Program-made: the position numbers and the translations under genes
Origin: Apostichopus japonicus
Taxonomy: Eukaryota; Echinodermata; Holothuroidea; Aspidochirotida; Stichopodidae
DNA length: 64,000 nucleotides
Assembly: GCF_037975245.1 (NCBI RefSeq)
Contig: NC_092568.1
Coordinates: forward strand, 9,881,501 to 9,945,500
Direction of reading: 5' to 3'
The notes under the pieces: model-generated
What the model was told of the DNA's origin: nothing
The model's database searches: none
Seen by the model: only the letters and a program-made list of their open reading frames with translations
Shown: piece by piece, positions 30,474 to 42,400 of the stretch
Position numbering within the stretch: position 1 is the stretch's first letter
Layout of the letters: every line of letters starts with the position of its first letter

Positions 30474-33400
30474 CTATAAAAAAAATAAATCGGTAAATAT
30501 AGATAACTTTTACCCCCGAAAAAAAAAAAAAAAAACAGTATTTAAAGGACCAACATGATGGTGCAAGCAAATTAAAACCTTGTAGTCGGAACTTGTGTAG
30601 GTTTGTGTGTCTACAACACCACTTTAAACCAGCTAGCTGCATTTACAGCATTATATCTCCCACTGCAAATATTTATGTTTTAAGCACTTAAAATTCAGTG
30701 ACTATTTACTGGCTAAATTGCCAGTGGCTATTGCCCATTTACGGGTAGAAATTAAACTGCTGCTTGCATTTCTCTGCTAGTACAAAATTAATGTTGCTGT
30801 TGCTTGAATTCAAGGAAAATTTGACCTAGATGAAACATAGGGTTCAAAACGTATGACATTCTCAATATTTTTGAAATTCTTGTCAGCACTGAACGGTACC
30901 TTTTGACCTTCACAGAATGTCTTACCAGCAGCAATCAAACTTTTGACTCACGACAATAACAACAGTTTCATTCAAGCATATATAAATATTCCTTTTCAAG
31001 TTCATATCAGTCAATTTGATTTAAGTTCATTACATTTTCACTAAAAATGACCAAATAAATAACAACAATTAATTAAAGAGGGTTATGTCAAAATAAGAGG
31101 AAAAATACAAAGAGAGATTTATTCATATGTATTCTGATTGGTTGAAGGCATTTTAAAAAAAATAATAAAAATATAAATATAAAAATGAGCTTCACGGATT
31201 GGCAGTGAGAACTCATTTTTCAAGAATGTACAAAAATACAATTATAATATGGATCTAAATTAAACTCTTGGTTTTGTGGTTCGAGTAAGCTTCTTGAGTT
31301 GATTTTTGCACATTTTTCCATTGCATAATATCATATCCGACAATGATATACAAGTTTCATTTCAACTAAACAATTTTGGGCTATTTTACCAAATCTGCTG
31401 AATTTTTAAGAGTTCCAAACTGAGACATGTTTCAAAGAATTTTGTTGCCAAGTGCATATGAATTTAGGGAGATAGACAGGATTCCATGTCATTTCATAAT
31501 TCTTTTGACCGGACAATGTTACTCCCATAATCCTGTGCAATTTGTGCTGGCTTCCTGTTAAAATAAGAATGGTGTATTATTATTACAAATGTCCCTATTT
31601 GTTTTAGCAACGATCACATAACTAAGAGCAAAATAGGAAACATCTTTCAAAGTTGTTGTTACCTTTTGTTCTTTAAGTGTAAATGAAACATGACAAGTTT
31701 AACCAAAAGAACTGTATTTTTGATAGGACAAAATGTGTCTCAAAACGTTTACCAACATCAACACAAAGAGCTGTATTAAGAGGACTCACCAGAGCTTATA
31801 TTAACATGCACGGTCTGATCATGAAATATTATTAATAAAAAATTAAAAAACAGTCAGTATCGCATCATTGCATATACTGAAGTTAATACTCAGGTAAAGA
31901 AACTGTTCACAAATCTTACAATGTTTTTGAACCACTACCAGGATTCAAGGGCGTAGGAACCGGGGGGGCTGGGGGGGCGCCAGCCCCCCCAGTGAAAAAT
32001 GTGGAGGGGCGGAAGTATCATTCCGCCCCCCCGCTTCGCAAGTCAGAAAACCCCTTTTTCATTTCCAAATGAGAAAAAAAAAATCTCATTTGGAGCACCA
32101 AATTGCATCTAAGGCCAGGTGAAAATACAAAATTAAGTTTACAAAATGGAGTGGGTGTTGAAGTGTGCTATATTGCACCAAATTGCATCTGAGGCCACCT
32201 GGAAATGCAAAAAAATCCAAAGGGGAGGGGGACACCCCCTCCCCTTAGACCCCTCCCCCAGGCCGGCCATCAGTCTTCAGCCCCCCCACCCAAAAGTACC
32301 TTCCTACGCCACTACCAGGATTTATTCTGTAATGAATATCTTTAACATTTGTCTATTCTCCTTATTAAAGGATTGGTTCAGGTGTTTGACATGTCTATTT
32401 TGTATGAAAGAGCACAAAAAGACAAAAAGAACAGTGAAGAAACTACCATGATAGCATGCTCTGTTAAGGAGATATGACACTTTGAAGATATCAAAATTTC
32501 TTTGAAAACGACTGGTGTGGAAAGACTATACTGTGAAGGTGTGATGTCACATCCTCACTTCCTTAACATTTGTGAATATATTTCTTTAAAAATTATTTAC
32601 ATTTTTTAACATATTTGAAAATAATATAATCAAAAATTCTTCAGATGTTTAATCTCAAATACTTCCTTTGACAAATATGAGATCTCCTGACATATCTTTT
32701 GGTTGAAAGTCATGAAATCTTACAAAATATTTAGAGAAAAAAACAAAGACTTTTCAGGGATGTGAAGATGTGACATCGCAGCTAGTCAGATTTCAGCAGT
32801 TTCTACACAATCTGATAAAACTTTACACTTGAATATCTCTTTAACCGAAAAAGATATTTGAACATTTTTTTCACCCTTGTGTTTCTTTTATTGTCCTCTT
32901 TCATATACATATAACATAAACATGTATGACAACTGAACCAATCTTTTAAGGAGAAGAGTTGATATTTACAGACAAGGCTAACACAAAGATGCATAATTTC
33001 TCTTCCACCGCATGCTGCCCTTTAACAATCGAATGAGTTAGTTAAAACAAAGACAAATGGTGTAACCAGAGTTTGCAATGAGCGGGGAGGGGTGGGAGGC
33101 TGGGGGGGGGAGGTGATGTCCGAGACAGGAGTTTGGCTCAAATCTCAAAAGGACAAGCATGTTGCCTGTATGTTTCTATCAACCTATCACAGTCACATGC
33201 AGGTGTAACTTGCGATGAATTTTAACAGTTTCTTCTTTTATTAGGTCAAAAGCTTGGAAAGACCATGGGGACACTAAATATGCTCTCAAGAAATCAAATC
33301 TTCTTAAGCACTGTCTCCAAAGGAGGATGAGGGGGCTGCAGCATTCTGCAGCATGGCTGCATAGGATGAGCTATTTTGTGCTACAATTTCATATTGATTC

Positions 33401-36400
33401 AGCCTTGCTGCAGGGGACTTTGCAGCTGCTGCAGCATTTCTTTTTTGGCCTGGTAAATTTATTACTTGACACTGCTACCATCAGTGTGTATAGTTACTCG
33501 TGTTATTTAGGAAAAGTAGATTGAAAGAGGTTTCACAGATAATATCTCCTTCCCACTATCCCCACCCCCACCCCACCCCACACATTCACTGGTTACACCA
33601 TTACGGCACAGACTACAGCAGAAGTGGGTGAGTGTACTACAAACCAACCTTTGCAATCTGTTTTCTCAGCCAAGGTCGTCTGCCCATGAAATCTGAGAGT
33701 GTTAAGAGATCCTCGGCCGAACGGACAGGCCCACTGAGTGCGACCCAGTAGCCACCGTTTTTGCTTAGCCTGATATTATCAGGAACTTTTGGTAAGTTAT
33801 CGGCAAAAATTTCTGTTTGGCCCATTTTATCCCCTTTCAGGTAATACCTGAGTCAGAAGAAATTTGTCGACTAAAATTAATGGCGGGTGTGATAATTTTG
33901 ATGCTTAAGCATGTGTGGGTTAGAAAGTTAATTATGCATGTTAATTATAAAGTTATCAAGTTGGTCATGCATGCTGGGTTAGAAATGTTTATGCGCTACT
34001 GAGTTATGATGACACCTTATCTGAGTTTACCTTCCTGTACGATAGGACCAGAAATAAACAACAAGAATGAATGCACATTGCCAGGCCGTGAAATTCAGGC
34101 TATTTACACAGGCTAAATGACCATGGACTTTGCCATTTGCTATTAAAGTATGACCAACAACAACTAAACCTGGGAATTTCCTGCCAGTACAAACTCAATG
34201 TTGCTGGTATTTTAATTCCAGTAAAATTTTAATGGGACTTGAAATTATTATACCAGCAATTTTTTTTTTACACACTGGCAATTTTGTTTTCTAGTAAGTG
34301 GCTAAAATTGTGAAAATCTAGGCCTCATTGCTGTAGTGGTACTGTACAGGAAATAGTTCAGTCCTTTGTACAACAAATCTAGGCCTGTTTGCTGTAGTGG
34401 TACAGGTAATAATCCAGTCCTTTGTACAACACTTTTTGAGAATTCTGAAATTCTAAAGCCTGTTCATCATAAAATACTGAATGTATAATATTATGTTATT
34501 GTGTACAAAAACTGCTATAGTAAAATGAACTTGCTATACAATTTGTGTAGCAAATCTGTCTCTTTGGCTATGCTGAACTAGATGAATAATTTCCTTTAGT
34601 GGCCCTAAAGTTTCTAGTTTTGGAAACCACCCCTCCTTCCCCCTTACCCAGAAAATATGACTATCCCTTGTGAGAGCAGCTCGAGTGTTGATATTTTGCC
34701 CTGGGCTATTTTCAAGCTACTCTCCAAGCCCTGAAACATTCAGAAAGGTAAAAAACATGATATCTTGCATAACAAGCTGCTCTATGAACCCGGACTACAA
34801 ATTGAACGTGTCAGCTAAGCATAAGGAAAGGGATGTGTCAAGCAAGGAACAAAAAGGCAAAAGCTTTAAAGACTGTTAATAGAAACCAAAGAACAACAAG
34901 CAAATTTAGACCTCTAGGATGTTCTACATTTAGCATGTTCCTTGGACAGTAAGGGAAAGTATTCAGCAATTATTGTTCATGCTGTTTTTGTCTCATTCTC
35001 GTCGTTTGTGAACAAAACAAAAAAATTGCGAAAAAATCTTAAACCTTAATGTGACAAAATTGGTGAAAGAAGCAAAGAAGCACAGAACTGAAAGCTTTGA
35101 TTATAACTAAAGTAGTATGTCACACCTTGATTATCTTTAATTTCAATTGCTTTCATACTTTACATTACAAAGCCTACACTGTTTGTTCTCTAAACATTGA
35201 CATTACAAGCAGACAACTCATCTCTTTGTTTAAACTCCAAAGAGGTTTTAGTGAAGCAAGTTTAGTGTAATAATTTTTCACTGCAAGCATCCCTTACATG
35301 GAAACAAGTCCCCCATAAATATAAATACCACGTTTCGAAGGAGTGCGGAAAATGCTTGTTCAGTTGTATTGTCACAGTTCAGCTAAGTAAAAGGAATAAA
35401 AGGGCGCACCTTGTCGACAACTTCAATTCTTGAGCACACCATTCCTTTTAAAAATGTCTTCAAAACAAAGAGGATCTGATAAGATGACCCTACCTGAGCC
35501 ACTTCAGCACAAAACTACAGAGTTAGTAGGTAAAAGTATACGTGTTTGTGAGGTAACTGAAATGTTGTGAAAAGGACATGCATGCAACTAAAACAAACAT
35601 AAAACATAAATGAAAATAAAGAAGAAAAAAACTGAACGAAACATCGAAAAATGTTGATTGATTTCATGGTTTTCATGATTTCATGGTTTTCATGAGTTGT
35701 TGCCCTTACCACAGGCAACTCAAATACCCACTGAAGAAATATCTAAGTAAAAAAACTGCCTTCAACCAATCAGAACCATATAAATGCCTAAAGTTAGTTT
35801 TATAACCTCCACCAAGTTTGTGCTTCAGAGAAAAAAGCATTTTGTCTTTCTTTTGTTCCCCCAAAACAACACTAAAATTACCTTCATCAACTGTTTTCTC
35901 AGCATTGGTCTCATACCCAAAAAGTCCGCGATGGGGTACGGGCCGTTCCTCAAGGCAGCAAAGTGAATTCCGACCCAGTAACCACCAGATTTACTGGGTC
36001 TAATGTTGTCTGGAAGTCCGGGTAAATTATCTACAAATATTTCTTTGTTCCCAGCTTTGTCGCCTTGAATGTAATACCTGAGAAACATGGGAAGAGTTTT
36101 CGAGCACCAGTGGAAGGGTTTATATAGTATCAGAAAGGAGGGAAAACACATCGTGTTCTTGTACACCTTGGCACTGATCAGTGATAGGTGAATTTCTTCA
36201 AAACTTATTTCTTTTTGAGTTCGTTTTAAGATTGAATGTGAATTACCATGGTAACAAACTTTTAAAGCTGAAACCTTTTGAAAAAAAAAACAGCTTTTCA
36301 CAGTATTGGAAATTTCCAATTTTTGTAGTATTAACTTTCAATATTGCTTCATGATGGTACATGAGCAACAATTAATCAAACCACTAATCAAAGCATCCTT

Positions 36401-39400
36401 CATATACTGCAGCTTATTCAAATGATTGCGATATTTCTTCTTTTTGGTTCGTGCCTCAAGTGAAATGAATTGAATGTGGTTTTGCGTGTACCAAAATGTG
36501 TAACCAACAATTAACGGTGTAACAACACACAAACAGCATAAAATACAACTGTGTGAGAAACAAATGTACAATGCAATGCATACACACAAACATTACATGC
36601 AGGGAAAACAGGAAAGCAGCTCCTTCTGTTTGAACAACACGGTTTCACCAAACCTACCGAGTATTAATCAAACTAAGATTGTAATTAATCAACTTAAGAC
36701 ATTCTCTTACAGTGTTCCACCAGGTTAATGCATTAACAAGTGTGTGGTTACTGAATTTTGACGCCATTCTTCGAAAAGCTTTGCTCTGACACTTTAACAA
36801 GAATTCAAAAATGCTATAAATTAGAGAAGTTCAAACTGTTTGACTGTTTTACTGCACATTTGAAATGAAACTTGACAAGCTGTATTGTGAAAAGTGAATT
36901 TCATGACTGAAAGCATATTCACAAATGTCAATGATAACTAAGAAAGAAAAAAACTGTTTTAACAAATATCACATTCAGCACAGTGGGTTTATTATTTAAG
37001 GTATTTCTTTATGATGACATTTTTAACAAACTGGAAGCAATATATTATTTCAATTTTTTTTTTTTTTAAAGTTGGGCTTTCATGCATGCAGCATTTACCT
37101 GGAAATGTTTCCTCAATTTTCACAAGAATATAAACGATATTGCTGAGATTAAATTAAAAGCTGGGCCAACCTGGTTTGTTATTCAATGCACCACAAATAT
37201 GTAATAAACTATTAATAAGTGAGATGGGAAAGCTAATAACATTAATAGGGAAAAAAAAAGAATAATTTTGCAGATGGTATACTCAAATTATTTGCCCATA
37301 TTAATATTCAAAAAATTTATACTACCTATTAGGGGGTTGAGGTAGGGAGGGATTAAAAGGGAAGTTAGTTCTACATGGGTCACAAAAATTTGGGTGGACA
37401 CAAGGATGCACGCAGCTGCTATACATATATATATATATAAGTTGAGTGTATATCTGGAAGGGGGTGAATAAATATTTATACTATGAACTAACACTCTGTG
37501 GATTACCTTCATATGGCAATGTCAATATTTACATATTATTGTACTCTCATTTTTGGGGGAAAGCACACAAATACTGAAACTATCAAATGATGGGTGTTAG
37601 TTGGTGTTTAAAATCTTGTGGGTTCAATTTGCCATGACATTAGAAATGCAACAGTTTGCCTAAAAGTTAATGTTGCAAGAAACAATTTGAGGATAAAATG
37701 GAAAAAAATTCAGAATGAACACACAGACTAGTGTATGAAACAATTGAAGACAGGTTGGTCCACGATATATTTGACAGAATTTGCTAGTTATTTACCTATT
37801 TTTCTACATATCCTATTCCATTTTGTACTGAATTTAAAATCTAAAACTCTTGTCAAAACCAGGATTGTTGTTCATACTTGTCTCCATTCTTCATGTATAA
37901 CATACTGTTCAAGTCACTTCTTGCAATGGAACAGCCCTTCCTCTGCTCTTATCCTAAAGCACCCAATCACACCAGTTGAGATATAAACTAGAAAACAAAC
38001 TCCTTCTGTAAATCATTTTCCAGGTTTTGCTGTCTATATTCACTGTCATCCATCAAGTCAATCAGGAGAACCAAACACACGGTTACCACACTTTTTACTA
38101 AATATGAAATTCCAAACTGTTTCAGACTGTTTTCTACCTTTTAGTTTGAAGCCTACACTAATGAGGTCCTAATGTTAGGCTACCTATAGTAGAGCTATAC
38201 AAATCTGACTCTTGCAAACAAATAAATGCTTTACACCTAATTTATGGTGAGCGGGTGTTCAAAGGTCCATGAGTAGCATTTTCAACACAATTAGATTGAT
38301 GCTATAAAGTTTATTTCATACTTCTAAAAGTAAGCTGTGATACCCACAAATTCATTCAGAAACAGACTTGAATTTCTTTCAAAGTTTGCAAGAATAGTTA
38401 CTGGTGCATTTCAAGTTTCAATATTAGGTTCAATAAAGTGGAAAGAAAAACACATCAAAGTTATACTTACTTTAGAATACGATATGCAGAGGATTCACAG
38501 ATGAGCATAAACTGTTGGTCAGGAGAAATTTGGATACCATTGGGAAAGTAGAGATCAAAGAGGGCGACATTGCTGAATCGAGTTTTTGGATTGAACCACA
38601 TTAACCTGTATTCCACCACCAACCAGGAAAGAGATGAAAAGCAACGTTAAATCTGAGTAAAAACTTCCAAAACTTCACTTACTTTAAAATATGATAAGCA
38701 GTGGTTTCACAGATGAGCAGGAGTTCTTGGTCAGGAGAAATTTTAATTGCATTGTTAATGAATAGCTCTAAGAAGGTGACAATGCAAAGTTGTGTGCGTG
38801 GATTGTACCACATTAACCTCCCCTTAACCCCACGTAATGAAGAAGAAATAAATATGAAAAGAAACTTGCTCCATTTGTTAATTTTGTTTCAATAAGACTA
38901 CACAGGCAACAACGAGTGTTGTGGGCAAGGTTGGGTTGAGGGGGTAGAGGGGGTGTAAGGGAGTTTATTACAAAATGAGGCACAATTAATATCACAAAGA
39001 GAACTGAAATTGGCAAGGTTGGGTTGAGGGGGAGGGGTTAGAGGGGGTGTAAGGGAGTTTATTACAAAATGAGGCACAATTAATATCACAAAGAGAACTG
39101 AAATTGAGATTAAATACACCTGATGCAAAGACATTGTCACCTTCCCTCCAAACCCATGCCTGTTCAAAACCCCAAATAGTGGTAACGCAACAGTGAAAAC
39201 AATTTAGCTGCTGATAGTGAAGTCTATAACTGGATGGGATGTGGGGATGGGATGTGGGGATGGGATGTGGGGATGGGATGTGGGATCGTGGCAGGGATGG
39301 GATGTGGGGATCGTGGCAGGGGATGGGGGAAGAAGCAAGCATTTTTTCAGTGCTGTGGTTGAGTGGATAAAGGCTGCGGGCATTACAAGCATGAATTCAT

Positions 39401-42400
39401 AGCATCTGGGAGGCTGTGGGTTTTGTCCCCTGGCCACCCAATGTATAGTTTGGTTATCATCCTGGAAAAATTACAGTTTTAGCTAAAGTGAGCTAGCCTA
39501 AACCTATAAATTGAATATTCCGTTGATGTGAACTGTAAGTGATAAGACATTCTCACGTTTCTCCCACATGCATACACGGCCGCTCTGATAACTTGTCAAT
39601 TAAACCACCTTCCAGGCTGATCTAATTATTTATTATTCTTACTCATGTGACAATGAAAAAACCAAATTCCCTCTATACTTTTCAATGCAAATTATAGCTC
39701 TGTCTACAAAGAATTTGACCGATTCAAACTGACCTTCCGTTTGGTGATGTTTCTATCATAATGTAAGGAAACTCCCTCCTTTCCCACTTAAAGTCAGAAT
39801 CAGTGAAGAAAAAGTCCCCTCCGGGTAATCTTGTAACATCATTACCAAATCGTATAGAATGACCCATGTATGTCCTGCTTGCCGGAACTAGCTGTGTGAA
39901 CTCCCCTGAAAGTCAAATATAAAACAGTTCAGTTTAGTATATAAGGAATCCAACAGAAGATCATGGGATTGATAATGGAGCAACACCAGCTTAAGCCCAG
40001 CCTTCTCTTTTTGATGATTATTCAGAAATTTAGGAGGCAGGTGTGTAATTGTAATTGTAGCACCATTCCTGCTCCCAGGACCACCTTAATGTCCCCATAG
40101 GGAGTGTTCCTCAGCTCAGTGTACACTATGTATTCCACGTCCAGAAGTTTAATGTATCATAAGCAATAATACAAACATGTTAAACATTGATATCATGACT
40201 GTACAATGAGTACCAGTTACACATACTGCCCTATGGCCAGTGTTATGTATGTACTAGAAGTATTACAAAACCTGTTACATTGACTTCATGACTCTACAAA
40301 TGAGTACCAGTTACACATACTGCCCTATGACCAGTGTTATGTAATTTACTAGTAACATTACCAAACCTGTTACATTGACTTCATGATGCTACAATGAGTA
40401 CCAGTTACACATAGTGCCCTATGACCAGTGTTATGTAACTTACTAGAAGTATTACAAAACCTGTTACATAGTCTTCATGACTCTACAGTGAGTGTCAGTT
40501 ACATTTACTGCCCTATGACCAGTGTTATGTAATTTACTAGTAACATTACCAAACTTGTTACATTGACTTCATGATGCTACAAAGAGTATCAGTTACACAT
40601 ACTGCCCTATGACTAGTGTTATGTAATTTACTAGAAGTATTTACAAAAGATGTTACATTGTCTTCATGACTCTACAATGAGTATCATCATACCGTACTAG
40701 AAGCATTACAGACCTGTTACATTCACTTCATAGACTCCAAGGTAAGCATCTATTACGTACAGGGTTCCATGTTCTGATACTTGTAAACCTAGGGGTCTTC
40801 CACATGTGTGTTCATTTTCCGGAGTACCTAGGAGTATAAAGAAAGAAAGACATGAGCGTAACCAGGGAGTTGTTATGGAAATAAGGTGGCCACTGACGTG
40901 CCATCAAAATGGACGACACATTGATGATTCACATCGATGATTCAAGGGACATGTTCTGAAGGATTTAAAAACGAGAGTAGAGGGCGATAGGTTTGGAATT
41001 GAGATATAAAAAAGTTGTGATTAAGGGTCAAAGGTGAATGGGAGTAAGAAAACAAGTTTAAAGATGGCGTTTGAATCCGTGAGATGATCGACGAAATACA
41101 GTAGAGAGAATAAAAAAAATCCTTGTTTCAGACTGATTATTGTTTACGTAAGAACAGGACATAACAAAACAACATGGGCTGCTAGTAATGAACGATGTTC
41201 ATGAGCTTGTGCAAAACCATGCAGCTCACAATGCAATAATACTTACAAAAAAAATGAACATAATATGTAATTTCAATACAGCTAATATGAGGCTGGAACA
41301 TATTGTACTTGTTTGCACAGTGTTAGGCCTATATGTACATCTGTTTACGGAAGCCAGAAGGCCAAAATTACACATGCATAACTTTTAAGAATATGTACCT
41401 GCATTTTTAATGAACTGTATGGTTTACTAAATAGAGTTTTGTGTAGGGTCACTTTATCAAAAAGTAAAAGTGGTGAAGAAATACAACTTGTTCTGAGAGC
41501 AGTGCTTTTTAACAGCCTACAATATGTCAAATAATTATTTTGTGCCTAAAAAATCCATCTATTAAGGTATCTGATTATCTAAGGTGACTAAATATCTTGC
41601 AACTTACAAAAATCAAAACATTTTCAGGTTGCTTGATGGATAATCACATTTATTTATTCCAGAAAAAGAAACCATTCACAGGCCTGGTTTTCAATATTTA
41701 TCTCTTTGAAAAATAACCAGTTTTTGTCCATTGAACAGATCAGTTGCACCAACTTCAAAATCTTCAAATTTTCATAATCAGTCATCCATTTTGATATAAC
41801 TGTAAACTTAACTATAACGTTTGAAACTGATCTAAACACTTGGGTACCTATGGGATATATTCTGCAACTTTCCTTTACACCAAATGTGGGTCATTAGTAA
41901 GCTAGGCTACAAGGTGCCTGCAGAGGTTATCATAGCTAAAACCAATGGCACAGAAAAACATTGGTTATTGGTTAATGTAGATCTAGTAAGCAAAACTTAC
42001 CACACGGTTCCTCGCCAAGTTTTGCAATAACTGTAAGTTTGTTGTCGTTTTCGAGTCTCACTATTTTGCCATCATAAGTACCAGTGTATATTTTTCCTGT
42101 ACAAATGAAGGAAAGCAGAAAAATAATTACAGATTAAAGAAACCATGTAACCATGGAGATTATTAGCTCCCTATGGTTGGTCAATTATTTTATTCATTTT
42201 ATTTTCATCAAGAATCTTGATTCTAAAGAAGTAATATTATTTTTATCACTGTTCTTAATACCTTTAGGCAACGTGAATCAATCTTTCATGGCACATTCCC
42301 CAATTTACACTAGCCACATTTACAATGGGGTTCTCCTGCAATGCCCACAATCAACAGAAACAATGTTATATGGTTCCCACATCAGTCCAATCTAGTTCAG

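Noticed and set aside
32146-32451. 101-codon frame on the plus strand
   Set aside because: It runs through the GGCGTAGGAA-family element and the adjacent palindrome; no protein family and low-complexity proline runs.
38898-39437. Pro/His/Ser-rich frames of 77-116 codons on the minus strand
   Set aside because: They come from the GGGATG minisatellite and the 88-bp duplication within APMAP intron 6.
40722-40827. AAT|GTAACA as the donor of APMAP exon 5
   Set aside because: Joining it to exon 6 gives GGG AGT TCA CAC AGC TAG, a stop; the ACAG|GTCTGT donor keeps frame and the family pattern.
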